Below, piece after piece: positions 10,887-21,989 of a DNA stretch of 64,000 nt (position 1 is its first letter; the number at the start of each line of letters is the position of its first letter). This DNA is from Pseudorasbora parva (lineage: Eukaryota; Chordata; Actinopteri; Cypriniformes; Gobionidae). The DNA lies in the NCBI RefSeq assembly GCF_024679245.1, contig NC_090177.1:48891353-48955352 (forward strand), given 5' to 3'. The notes below the pieces were generated by a model that had not been told where the DNA came from, ran no database searches, and saw nothing but the letters and a program-made list of their open reading frames with translations. Both the position numbers and the translations under genes were made by a program.

Positions 10887-11995
10887 ATGGCTTATCTTGC
10901 GTTATTGGAAGACTTGGCAAACAATGCGCTCCGCAGAGAGCGCGTTTTCCAAGATCGCGCTGATCTGCTTGGCGAGAGCACAGAGTGGCTTCTAAGTAGG
11001 TACCGCTTTCCCAAAAATGTACTGCTGGATTTGTGTCGTGATTTAGGACCAGTGTTGGAGAGAGAAACAAATCGCACGAAAGCCATTCCCGTGCACATCC
11101 AACTCCTGTCCACCCTTGGATTTTTAGCTACTGGCACATTTCAGCGTGAGGTTGGAGACATATGTGGTATATCCCAGCCATCAGTGAGTAGGATCATGCC
11201 GGCAGTGTTGGATGCAATTATTTCCTTGGCCCCAACCTACATCCAGTTCCCTTATCGAAATCCTCAACAAGCCGCAATAAAACGGGACTTTCATGCCATT
11301 GCTAGATTCCCAAACATAATTGGAGCTATAGACTGCACCCACATCGCCATAAAAGCACCATCAACCAACGAATTTAATTATGTAAATAGAAAAGGGTTTC
11401 ATTCTGTTAACGTGCAAATAATTTGTGATGCAAATTTGTTGTTATTAAACGTCGTTGCGCGGTGGCCTGGGGGAACACACGACTCGTTCGTTCTGCAGAA
11501 TAGCTCTGTGGGTGTGCGTCTCCAAGAAGGCGCTGTTGAGGATGGCTGGCTCATTGGTGAATTTAAGGCTACAACATGTTTAAAATGCTATTGTAGGGCT
11601 ATGTACAATTACTTAAAACTATTTCATCATTAGGTGATCAAGGTTACCCGCTAAAGCCATGGCTAATGACCCCCCTAACCAACCCGAGGACCGAGCAGGA
11701 ACAGACGTACAACCGTGCCCATGCGCGCTCAAGGAGCACAGTTGAGCGCGCAATAGGCCTGCTGAAAGGACGATGGCTGTGTCTGTCAAGCACGGGAGGG
11801 ACACTGCAGTATCAGCCAGAAAAAGCATGCAAAATCATCATGGCTTGCAGTGTGCTACACAACTTGGCCATCAGACAGGGCATCCCTCTGCAGGAACCCC
11901 CAAGACCAGACGGCCCTATGCCCGATGCAGTGCCCCTGCCACCTCCTAATGCCGCTGGCATTCAGACAAGACAGAGGATCATACAGACATTTTAG
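10887..11995 (+). CDS. Harbinger transposase (HARBI1-like nuclease), two exons, ~343 aa
   Basis: DDE nuclease of the PIF/Harbinger superfamily, which needs the Myb-like partner at 12098-12884 for nuclear import and end binding (known for Harbinger; inferred here). Exon 1 is 10887-11556 and exon 2 is 11634-11995; the intron (GTGAAT...CATTAG) is 77 bp and removing it keeps the frame, joining GWLI to GDQGYPL. Exon 1 holds a helix-turn-helix ([15 protein letters not shown]) and the first catalytic Asp in [14 protein letters not shown]. The second Asp is in GDQGYPL at the splice junction, and the Glu is in [15 protein letters not shown] chose [13 protein letters not shown] as the start; an in-frame ATG exists 24 bp upstream. 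No frameshift or stop was found. Length fits the family (about 350). Confidence 0.9.
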
Positions 11996-12097
11996 GTAAG
12001 TCTGGCCATTGGTCAAGTGCAGAAACATTACAGCGATTTCATTTTGTGTTTTGCAGCTTCGTGGAAACAAATAACTGAAATCACATTAGTCAGCGGT

Positions 12098-12884
12098 TTA
12101 TGGTTTATTAGCAATTGTATTTGCGCAAGAGGCAATCTGTTTCAGAGACTCGTTGATTTGAATCAATACATTCGTTATGTTGCTCAGTTGATCCTTTAGG
12201 TCATTAATGGATTTTGTTGTTTCCTCTTGATTTTGTAGCACCGCCTCACTCAGCACTCTTGGCGCACGGCGCATGGAAGGGGCAATGGATGGGCCCGGCT
12301 CCTCAAGCTCCTCAGGCACAACGGGTGTCGCTATTAAGGAAACAAATGTTCACATTAATTTAATTGAGTTTATCCTATGAATGATTTCATTAAAAGTTTA
12401 CAAATTGAAATAAAATGTATGCAAACACAATATCCTATTCCAGTTGGTTTATTTTACCTTCACTTTGGGTGTTAGATGGCCCGGTTTGTTCTGTCGCAAG
12501 AGCATCAGTGTCACCGTCCTTAGTAATCCCGGACAGAGCCGTGTCTCCGATGATGCAGGCTATGCGGTTGTCCAATGGGGAAAGTTCCGTTGTTGTCTGT
12601 CCTCCTCCAGTTGCGGACATTTCTCGTCTGTGTGCTGTGACACGTTTTTTAGCCAATACTTTAATATCAAACCATTTTTTTTTTATTTCTGGGACAGTTC
12701 TCTCCTCAGACCCAACGGAATTAACTGCATTGGTGACATTCTCCCATGCAGCATTTTTTCTTTTATTTGTCATTCCTCCTGCAGTGAATGAACTAAACAA
12801 TATCTGTTGGTTGGATTCAACTTCATTTACAAGTATCTCTAATTCTGTGTTTGTGAAGTTCCTCTTCTTTGCTCTCTTTGCCAT
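12098..12884 (-). CDS. Harbinger Myb/SANT-like accessory protein, two exons, ~219 aa
   Basis: Second gene of the Harbinger element, transcribed towards the transposase gene. Exon 1 is 12884-12458 and exon 2 is 12330-12098, with donor AAG/GTAAAA and acceptor TTAATAG in frame. Exon 1 encodes a NAIF1-like Myb/SANT domain (FTNTELEILVNEVESN, then TVPEIKKKWFDIKVLAKKR). Exon 2 encodes a Gln/Glu-rich helical tail (SEAVLQNQEETTKSINDLKDQLSNI), probably a coiled coil. In studied Harbinger elements this partner carries the nuclease into the nucleus and binds subterminal repeats. The start is MAKRAKKRNF; an upstream in-frame ATG at 12908 gives a hydrophobic lead that I consider less likely. No stop or frameshift was seen. 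Confidence 0.87.
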
Positions 12885-14981
12885 TATTGCAGTGAGGAAA
12901 AAACACAATCACGTAATTTTTAAAGGGAAGTGTTGTCACCATATATGGTTAATTGGAGGCGTTTCCGAATGCTAATGACCATGAATGTGAACGAGCATGG
13001 TACTTACGCACATGTGGTATTTATCAACAATGATTGCTTACTCATGTGCGTAAGAACTGTGTACGCACGTTTGATAAATACGGATTTTCGTGTACTTACA
13101 CACATTCTAAATTTCAGTCGTACGACGAAATATAGAACCTTTTCTACGCACTGTTGATAAATGAGGGCCCTGGGGATGTCACGGCTGGACTTATCCAGGA
13201 AGCTAATCCAGAAAGCTCACAATTTTAAAGCAACAGAATTGAATTATTAATGAGTCTGCCGCTGAACAAAGGTTTTGATGTAAGTTTTACATCCGCTTCC
13301 CTGTTACAAGATTTCTGGCAATGTTTTGCGGAATGTAAGACCCAGTTTTCCATGTTCAATGTTGAGAAGCTTTCTGACAATTCCCTTAAAACAGTTATTG
13401 TTAGAATGTTCAATGAAACAGTGAGTGGAGATGATATTGTTGTATGGCTGGGTAGATTTTGCACGGTTCGAAGTCAGCCGGTCAGGGTGCTTGACGAGGA
13501 CGGCATCTGGAATTGCGGTTGGAGAGTTCCCATTAAACAGTGGGAAGATCCAAGCAGATTCCAGGGTCTAAGTCATTTACCCTCAATGATTGTGTTGGGA
13601 GAGAACCGCGGCTACATTCACTACCAGGGAATTCCCAAATTGTGCAGGAAGTGTGGGAAAATGGGACACCTTGCTGAAGCATGCCAAGAAATTGTTTGTG
13701 GGAAGTGTAGAGAAATGCGTCATATCTTTGAAAAATGTACCAATGGCAGACGGTGCAATCTCTGTGGGGAAACCAACCATTTCTACAGAGATTGCCCAAA
13801 AAGCTTTGCCAACAAACTGAAAAGTAACAAAATGGCCGCCCCACAACAAGAGCAAATGGAAGAACAAAGGAAAGAGGTGGAGCCTGAGGATTTGGCGGGA
13901 ATTTTAAATTCCCAGCCATCCTCAGGCATTGGACAAGAAAGAGGAAGTGGGGCGGCCACAGGGGCGGAGCCAAGTTTTAATATTGAACCAAGGGAGGAAA
14001 TTGTTACCCAACAGGATGAAAGTGAAAAGGATATGGAGAAGGAAGAGGAAGAGGATGGAACAACTTCCTCCCTATATACTGTTTCAGAGGCGGATAGTGA
14101 GAGTGAAACGGATTGTTCATTCCCCAATGCTCAAGTGCAGAAAAGGACTGCGAGAAAGGCTGCGGGCAGCGCATCGGCTAGATAGTTCCACTTTGGAAGA
14201 TCTAGACCGTATGTGGCCCGCAGTATCTCCCAATGAAGTTTCTTTTCTGCATATCAAGCTGAGATCATCGTCACCCAAAGAGCCACAAGAGGGTTTCTCT
14301 TTGGAATCTGAGTGAATGTGGAAGTCCTTCTGGTGAAAAGGAGATGCAAATGCCACATGAAATAACATGATTTTAATGTAACTTTCTGTAGTCTTTTTTC
14401 TTCTTTTAAATGCTTGTATTTTTAACCATACTGCTCATGGCCCTCACTATCTCTACTATCAATGTGAGAAGTGTGAGGTCTACTCTTCGAGCACAGAATA
14501 TTTTATCAAGTTTAACTAATTTTAAGTCAGATATTTATTTATTGCAAGAGTGTGCTTTGCCTTTTTTAACAAACTACATGAGATGGCAGGAGCTTTGGAC
14601 CCCAGGACCTTCCATTTGGAGTGGATCCAAAAAAAAATTTATTGGAGAAATATATAGGGTGCAGATAAATTTAACAGAAATCAAATCTCCAGATCCTCCA
14701 TATTTTCCTTATGTAAACAAAAATCTAAAAGTTATAATTCTTCTGCAGATATTGACTATACATTTTACATACATATGTACACAACTACACATACATGCAT
14801 AGATAACATTCCCATACATGCATATGCCACCTAGGTATATCTATAGTACAGACATTTTAACATATGCGCCTATTCCGACATGAAGAAAAAATAAAAAAAT
14901 TAAACAAAGCTCTCTAACCCACCCACCCCTCCGTCTGCCTGATACGCACCACATAGGGAGAATTTATCTATTAGATCCAAC

Positions 14982-17900
14982 TTAATCAATTGAGTCAGCG
15001 TCCCTTTCCTCCATGTCTCCTCCCCCTAAATACCTTATAAAGGGCTCCCAAGTTTTAGCAAACTGTTGTCTCTTATTCCTTAGAGAGAGCCGTATACATT
15101 CCAGATGAAGTGTATTTTTGAGTTCGTCAAGCCAGAGCTGGAAAGGAGGTGGCAATTTATTTTTCCAGAATGTTAAGAAAAGCTTTTTGGCCGTTAAAAT
15201 TCCATAGGAAAGAAATTGTTTTTGTGACTTTGACAAACCATGCTGATGTCTTGAGACACCAAACACAATTAAAAACTCATCTGGTTCAATAGATTGATTA
15301 ATGATTTCAGAGATGACACTGAAAATGTTGCGCCAAAAATCTTGAAGACTGAGACATAATGCATAGCTGTGAAGCAGGGTTTCATCGGCCGTTCTACATT
15401 TGTCACATTTTGGAGAGATACTTGGAAATATTCTGGATAATTTTGCTTTAGAGTAGTGTAGCCTATGCAGGATTTTGAACTGAATGAGGCGATGTCTGGA
15501 GTTTATAGAACATCTATTAATCTCTTCCAGGCTATCCACCCATAAGTCATTTGAAATCTCTGACCCTAATTCTTCCTCCCATAGACTTTTTATTGAAGAT
15601 GTAGCAGGTAATTGGGAGACCTGGATGGTGTTATAAATGCAGGATATCATTTTGCCTTTGCCAAAAAAGCCCTTAAGGCAGGTGTCCAGAAAAGAATAAC
15701 TTACTGTTGCAAACCTGTCCGAGTAGGATCGTACATAGTTCCTGACTTGTAAGAACCTAAAAAAATGGCTTCTATGCAGTTTGTATTTTTCCTGAAGTTT
15801 TTCAAAGGAGATTAAAGTGCCATCTTGATATAGATCATTTACTGTGTGAATTCCTGCTTCTCTCCATTGCTGAAAACCTTTATCTAGTATGGAAGGTATA
15901 AAAGAGGGATTATCAGCTATAGGCATTGATAAAGGTAACATCGCCACCCCAAAGTGAGTTTCCAGATTCGAATAACACTACTAATGACAGGGCTACTTCT
16001 GTAAATTTCTTTTTTACAGCTTTTTGGAGAAAGAATCACAGCACCAAGATCATAGGGGGTACAATCATGTTCTAGTCTGAGCCAGTCCAATTGTCCAGTT
16101 TTATCATTTAATATTATTGATATAATTTTGAGGTTAGCTGCCCAGTAATAGCAGCAGAGGTCTGGAAAGGCAAGACCCCCCACATTTCTAGGTTTGGAGA
16201 GATGTATTTGTTTAATTCTGTGGTTTTTATAATTCCAAATAAAGGGTAGGATAATTGAGTCCAGTTGCTTAAAAAAGGATTTGGGAAGAAATAAAGGGAT
16301 GTTTTGTAACAGATATAATAGTTGTGGGAGAAAAAACATTTTGATAGCATTTATTCTACTTATTAATGAAATAGGAAGAGTTCTCCAAAACTTTTTTCAA
16401 AAAAGGGGGCATAGTTGGCTTCTCGTAAAGAGCTAAACTTCCTAGTTACAGCAATTCCAAGATACGTAAATCTCTCCCTTGCTATTTTAAACCTAACTGG
16501 ATAAATTTGTGAAAGATCTCTGAGCCCTACTGGCATGAGATCACTTTCATTTAGATTAATTTTATAGCCGGGAAAATGAGCCGTATTGTTCATTCACTTT
16601 TAAGATTACAGGAATACTAGTCGCGGGTTTAGTCACATATAGTAAGACGTCGTCCGCATATAATGAAATTTTATTTATAGATGTTTCAGTACGAAGCCCA
16701 TAAATTCTCTCATTAGAGCGGATGGCTTCCGCTAGAGGCTTAATGGCCAGGGCAAAGAGAAGGGGAGAGAGCGGGCATCCTTGTCGGGTACCCCTAAATA
16801 GACTAAAGGATGGTGACAAAACTCTATTTGTGAGTATACGCGCCCTAGGATTTTTATAAAGAATTTTAAGCCAAGCAATGAATTTCCTTCCTACTTGGAA
16901 TTTCTGTAACAAAGCAAAGAGATAAGGCCACTCCACCTGATCAAATGCCTTTTCGGCATCTAAGGACAAAATCACCAGGTCGGAGTGATTAGTCTGGGAA
17001 GAATATAAAATATTAAACAAGCGACGAAGATTATTAAAAGAACTTCGACCTGACACAAAGCCAGTCTGGTCAGGTTTCACTAGTTTGCCTTAAAGTGTAT
17101 TAAGTCTGATGGTTAATGTCTTAGTTAAAAAATTTTGGTCCACATTAATGAGAGAGATTGGTCTATACCCCCCGACCTCCTCTGGATCTTTGCCTTTTTA
17201 GGTAGGACTGTAATTACCGCTTCATTAAACGTCTGTGGCAATTGTCCCACCTCCAGAGCCTGGGAGAACATTCTAAGCATATAGGGCCCCAATAGATTGT
17301 TGAATGTTTTATATACCTCGCAAGGGATTCCGTCAGGGCCAGGGGATTTACCTCCTTTAAGTGACTTTATAGTGTTCTTTAATTCATCTAGTGTTAAATC
17401 AGTCCCTAGAAATTCTCGGTCCTCTTGGTCTAGCTTTGGTAGATTACAGCTATTTAAAAAAAGTCTCCATAATGGAGGAATCATCAATTGCATTACTGGT
17501 GTACAATGATTCATAAAATTGTTTAAACCGGTTGTTAATTTCAGTGGGGGATAATAAGTAAGACCCAGATTCTGATTTGATCCGATGAATTGTGCGATCA
17601 CTTTTCAACTTTCGTAGCTGTCTAGATAACAATTTATGTGGCTTATCACCAAATTCGAAGAATTTTTGTTTCATAAAAATTAAGGATCTTGAAAACTTTT
17701 CAGATATAATTTTATTATATTGGTATCTGAGATTTAATATTTTCTTATACAATTCTGAAGAAGGTTTTGTAGCGTTCTCATTGTCTAATTGACTAAGCTG
17801 TCTTTCTAAAGATTGTAAAGCAGCTGTATTTTGTTTGTTTTTTGCACCTTTAAAGGAGATAAAACAGCCCCGTAAATATGCTTTAAAGGTGTCCCATAAC

Positions 17901-18788
17901 AGAGAAGGTGAGGTGTTTGGTTGATCATTGGTTTCAAAAAATAACTCTAGTTGTGTCTTCAAGTACTCACAGAATTTTGAATCCTTTAGTAAATAGGGGT
18001 CTGCCCGCCACAATGGTTGAGTTTTTACAATTTCTGATAATTTTAAAGCAAAATGTAATTGGACTATGGTCTGATATTAGAATATTATGATAGGTGGCGT
18101 TGAACGTAAAGGGTATTAACTTCAAGTCGACCAGAAAGTAATCAATACGGGTATAGACGTTGTGTACTTGTGAATGAAAGGAGTAGTCTCTCCCTGTTGG
18201 ATTAGCTAGCCTCCATACATCACCTACATTAGAATTTTTAATGTACATGTTAAGGAAGTCCCTGGATTTAGAGGAGGGAGCAGGCTGAGCAGATGATCGA
18301 TCTAAATATGGGTCCATAACGCAATTGAAGTCCCCCCCTATAATTAAATTAGTAAATGACACTTCAGGAATCCGAGAAAACACATTTTGAAAAAAGCTTG
18401 GATCATTGAAATTTGGTCCATAGATGTTAACTAAGGTTATAGGCGTTGAAAATATTTCTCCTACAACTATGATAAAACGGCCCTCCTTGTCTGCAATCGA
18501 AGCCTTATGCTTAAAAGGAAACCCTTTTCTTATTAAGACAGCAGTACCTTTAGCCTTAGATGAAAAAGAAGAGTGAAAAGACTGCCCTATCCACCTGGCT
18601 CTCAGCTTGGAATGAGAATCATTTTTAAAGTGTGTCTCTTGTAAAAATATAATATCTGTGTTCATGGACTTTAAATGAGACAGTACTTTACTTCGTTTAA
18701 CAGGATGGTTCAGGCCTTTAACATTCCAAGAAGAAAAGGTCAACGCTCCCAACCCTCTGTCAGGTGTATTACTCTGAGCGGCAGCCAT
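14982..18788 (-). pseudogene. L1 ORF2 (endonuclease-reverse transcriptase), several frame breaks
   Basis: Starts MAAAQSNTPDRGLGALTFSSWNVKGLNHP at 18788. Endonuclease motifs are complete: WNVKGLN, FLQETHF, GGDFNCVMDP, RIDYFLVDLK and SDHSPI. Frame breaks occur at about 17990, 17500-17600, 17130, 17085, 16570, 16350 and 15930. Reverse transcriptase motifs are all present: KSPGPDGIPCEVYK, QTGFVSGRSSFNN, LSLDAEKAFDQVEW, GTRQGCPLSPLLFALAI and SLYADDVLLYV, so the catalytic aspartates are intact. The C-terminal CX2CX8HX4C motif (CDKCRTADETLLHSYALC, ~15370-15420) identifies the L1 clade. Overall length (~1270 codons) is normal for vertebrate L1. The copy is inactive but fairly young. Confidence 0.9.
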
Positions 18789-19217
18789 CCCAGATATTGC
18801 ATTTGTTACCTCCCCTCAACGCAGAACGCACCCGCAGACGGAACCCTATTAAACTTTCCCACCCACGATCCCTTATCACAACCAAAATAAAAAGAGAAAA
18901 CAGAACAGAAACGTACCTGAAAACACAGGCTTGCTCAAACATCAAATCAGAATTTACCGAGATGTAAAATAAACTTGACTGTTAAAACAGCCCAGCTGGT
19001 GTTAGCAGACAATCAGGAGCTCAGTGAACAGTTCCTATGGGTAATGGATGTCATTCGATCTGCGCACACATGCAGCTCAGTCTTTACAAATTTGAGTAAT
19101 GAAGCATAACGTTGCATTATATAAATCACGTCCCAAAAAAAAAAAAAAGTGTTCAGTGCTTATTTATATTTGTCCGATCAGCAATCCAACCCAGCCTAGT
19201 AAATTACGTTAGCCCAT

Positions 19218-20126
19218 TCATAAAGATCCACGAAGAGAATTATGATGTCGACACGTTACGCTCACCGAATCGCTGTTCAGCGAACGCCTTAACCGGATCC
19301 GTAAAGTACATTTCTTCTCCGTTGTGTGTAACACGTAACTTCGCTGGATATAGAAATCCGAAGTGGACCCCTGGACGATCTCGAAGCAGGTCTTTAGCTC
19401 TGTTAAAACGGGCACGTTGTTTCAGTATGGCCGCTGGGAGGTCAGGGAATATCAGAAGTTTCTCTCCGTTGTAGGTAATGGACTTGAGCTGAGCGGCTTT
19501 TTGGATTATGTCCTGTCAATCGTGAAAGTAATGCATCCTGACTATGAAGGCCCGGGGATACGTTTTCTCAAGGATCTGTGAGCGTGATCGATCAGCGGTA
19601 AAGTTTCCAAAGAGAGCGCGTTCTTCAGCAGGTGCGCAATAAAGTCTGAGGGCTTTCGCCCAGTCTCCTCGCCCTCTTTGATATTCAGAATGCGCAGGTT
19701 TTGCCTTCTACTGCAACTTTCCAGATCCATACATTTCTCTGTGAGCTGTAGGACGCTGTTTGTTAGCTTTTCAGCATCGCTTTGTAGCTGAGAGACCGTG
19801 TCAGATGTAAAAGTTGCGCCACGTTCAAGCTCCGCCATTGTTTTAGCCTGGTTGTCCATCATGCTTTTCATAGCTGAAATCGTGACATCAGTCTCTCTTT
19901 TGAGAGCGGTTATCTCTGCTCTAATGGAGATCGAGAACTGGTCGATTTTTTTGTCAATAGCCTCAACAACCTCCGACTTGAATTGTTGAAAATTTGCTTG
20001 TAAAGCAGCTATCCCCTCTAACACTGCCTTGTTGACCACGGTGCTAGCCTCGCCGCTGTCATCTTGTTGGACGTCTTTCGGGACCTCACTCGTTTGTTCT
20101 GCGGTTTTTTGGGTTTTATTTGGCAT
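19218..20126 (-). pseudogene. L1 ORF1 (coiled-coil RNA-binding protein), frameshifted
   Basis: L1 ORF1 proteins trimerise through a coiled coil and chaperone element RNA. I chose the start MPNKTQKTAEQ at 20126; the frame is open further upstream. Residues about 40-150 are heptad-like (VLEGIAALQANFQQFKSEVVEAIDKKI, and VSQLQSDAEKLTNSVLQL). Then comes the signature LESCSRRQNLRILNIKEGEE that opens the RRM domain. A frame break at about 19545 precedes the C-terminal domain, found in another frame at 19415-19218 (SDFYIQRSYVLHTTEKKCTLRIRL). The 5'UTR right of it is only about 130 bp. Confidence 0.82.
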
Positions 20127-21736
20127 CTTTAGTGAGTATTCTAAACTTGTTGACGTGAAAATAAAGTTGTTTAAATTTGCTTCAAATATCGATGAAAACT
20201 TGCAGAGCTGCCTTCGCACGCGTCTTACTCTCACATGACGCCTCCCGGAAGTCCGGATCCAATTTTAACAAAAACGGCGGTGTTGCTATTATAATTTAAA
20301 AAAAAAAAAACATCTTGGTGAAGGGTAGCACTGTGGTGAGGGATGGGTGGGCAATTTTAGTTAATCTGACTTTTTAGGTAAGGATTTTAATGTTTTAAAT
20401 ATGTATGGTTTTACAGAAAAAAACAAGAGATACAAGCTTTTAGAAGATTTGCAGCCCCACATGTTAGGTAGGGCTCCCCTAGTGGTAGCAGGGGATTTTA
20501 ATTATGTTTTAAGAAAAAAAGATAGGAAAAGGGTAGGAGAGGATTTTAAGGTCGACAAGACATCGGTTTAAGTAAATAAATTGGTCAAAGAATTTAAGTT
20601 AGTTGACTGTTTTAAAACAGTCAGAGAGAGGAGGGCTTCACCTGGTTCAGTGGTGATTGGGCCAGAGCCTCTCGTATCGACTATATTTTTACAAGGGACT
20701 GCCCGCCAACCGATGCAACATTGACCCCCCTTTTCTTCACTGACCACATGATGGTCTCCGGCACCCTTTCACTACCCACGGGTGTGACAGTAGGGGGAGG
20801 GCTGTGGAAGCTGAACTGCTCCCTATTAGAAGATGAGGAAGTGGTTCGAGAGTATAGGGAGCAGTTTAGCCAATGGCAAACCCTCCAAGACTTTTTCGAC
20901 TCACTAGCACAGTGGTGGGAGATGACAAAGGACAGGACATTTTTTTAGAAAAATAGGAAAGGAAAAAGAGAATAAAGAAAAAAGATGCATGATGGGGCTG
21001 CAAAAAAAGACTGCAGAGATATTTTACCCTTTTAAATAGGTGATTGGATTTTACAAAAGAAATTTAAAAAAAAGTCAGTTTTGTCTGAAGTTCGAAGCAA
21101 ATGTGTCATTTTAAGATGTAAGGAGAAAGAGATAGAAGAAGGAAGTGTACCAGATATTTTTTTTTTAAAAGACTATTGCACGAGGAGGGTCAATAACCAC
21201 TTTAAAAACTTTTTGCGGGAGGGAGGTAAATACCATTGAAGAGATTTTGGGGGAAATTGAACATTTTATGGTAATTTATATAGTCAAAAAGAGGTACACA
21301 GTGACATCCTAGAGGAAGTTTTAAGTTTTTTAGACAAAAAGGTTAAGAGTCCAGATGTGCTTTTATCCCAGGATTTTACTATTTTAGAAATGCAAAAATC
21401 TTTAAAAGGTTTTAAAAAAGGGAAGTCCCCAGGAATGGATGGACTTCCCTTGGAGTTTTATTTGATTTTCTGGGACATTTTAGTACATAATTTACTGACC
21501 GTTTTTAAGGAATTTGAGACTCTAGACAGACTTCCAGACAGCTTTAAAATAGGGATAGTTTCTTTACTACAAAAAAAGGCGACAAGACTGACTTACCGAA
21601 TTGGCAACTAATCACACTTTTAAATTTTGATTTAAAAAAAAGATTTTTAGCAAAATTTTATCCATGCGCATGTCGACTGTTTTAGAGGACGTAATCCACC
21701 TGGATCAAGCATGCGCTGTTCCCGGAAGGAAGATCA

Positions 21737-21989
21737 CAAAGGCTGAGAACAAGTGGTCTGGTCCGACGGTTGAGACAGCGATCGCCTCTTGTAGGACCTT
21801 TGTCTTGTGTGTTGCTTGTCACACGGGACATACAGCCTTCAGGAGGTACATTGACAAGCGGCTTTTAGGTGACGACTCGTTCTTCAAGGAATCTACTTGG
21901 TTTTAAAGGTAAGCAGGTTTTTATATTATTTATTTATTGCTTATTTTATTGCTTGATTTTAGCCGCAGCATGCTGTTGGTGCCTCCATC
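21737..21989 (+). promoter_or_regulatory. 5'UTR of copy D with a consensus intron
   Basis: Unlike the B/E-type leader. At 21908 a donor (AAAG/GTAAGC) is followed by a T-rich stretch and an acceptor (TTTTAG at about 21956-21961) just before the ORF1 leader, giving an intron-like segment of about 54 bp. In copy C the corresponding leader lacks any such segment and in copy E the same leader is preceded by TTTTTTAG. Confidence 0.55.

Larger units (their letters stand above)
10544..13169 (+). mobile_element. Harbinger DNA transposon, two genes, apparently intact (2626 bp)
   Basis: Perfect 16-bp terminal repeats GGCCCTCATTTATCAA at both ends, flanked by CTG (10541-10543 and 13170-13172), a 3-bp duplication as expected for PIF/Harbinger; the exact edge is ambiguous by a few bases because the end is GGGCCC. 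Subterminal repeats with TGCGTACGC-type cores lie at 10560-10600 and 13045-13085. It carries a HARBI1-like nuclease on + and a Myb-like protein on -, converging. The uninterrupted LINE sequence (compare 29541-29560) confirms the empty site. Confidence 0.93.
10466..14185 (+). pseudogene. LINE ORF1 (zinc-knuckle protein), copy C, interrupted by Harbinger
   Basis: The ATG at 10466 starts [18 protein letters not shown] and runs to 10543, where the Harbinger element interrupts it; the frame resumes at 13170 (GMSRLDLSRKLIQ). A one-base loss near 13240 breaks the frame. From 13250 a clean 311-codon frame continues: the conserved core ([34 protein letters not shown]), then three CCHC knuckles ([42 protein letters not shown]), then a Gln/Glu-rich acidic tail. 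In the second knuckle the residue before His is Arg instead of the usual Gly. This is the best preserved knuckle-bearing ORF1 in the window and the reference for the others. Confidence 0.88.
14631..20254 (-). mobile_element. L1-clade LINE, near full length, antisense (5.6 kb)
   Basis: Has 5'UTR, coiled-coil ORF1 and ORF2 on the minus strand, flanked by an 8-bp duplication GGATCCAA (14623-14630 and 20255-20262). The 5' end is the right side (GGACTTCCGGGAGGCGTCA on -). The 3'UTR is 14631-14981. On the minus strand the 3' end does not finish in poly-A; instead the + strand shows an A-run at the left edge, which is odd for L1. It is the largest insertion in copy C, and only about six frame breaks separate it from complete coding. 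Confidence 0.88.
10390..21736 (+). mobile_element. Tx1-clade LINE, copy C (split by Harbinger and by L1)
   Basis: LINE segments are 10390-10543, 13170-14630 and 20255-21736. It begins with a short 5'UTR piece (GAGCTGGAATGCTGGTGGCC) fused to the ORF1 leader. The two interruptions have clean target duplications and the LINE resumes at the same point after each. The 3' part stops inside the reverse transcriptase (at ...GRKIT, about 21736), where the distinct 5'UTR of copy D starts. Confidence 0.85.
14410..21736 (+). pseudogene. LINE ORF2, copy C, interrupted by an antisense L1
   Basis: 14410-14630 encodes the endonuclease start (LLMALTISTINVRSVRS, LLQECALPFL, WTPGPSIWSGS). The L1 insertion follows and ORF2 resumes at 20255 with the matching residues (SNFNKN). 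Downstream pieces are the rest of the endonuclease (RIDYIFTRD near 20675-20700, FTDHMMVS), the linker (20721-20948), and the reverse transcriptase start (21357-21611, KSPGMDGLPLEFY). Many small indels in A/T runs break it. It ends at 21736 in AVPGRKIT, so the catalytic palm is missing. It is clearly dead. Confidence 0.82.
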
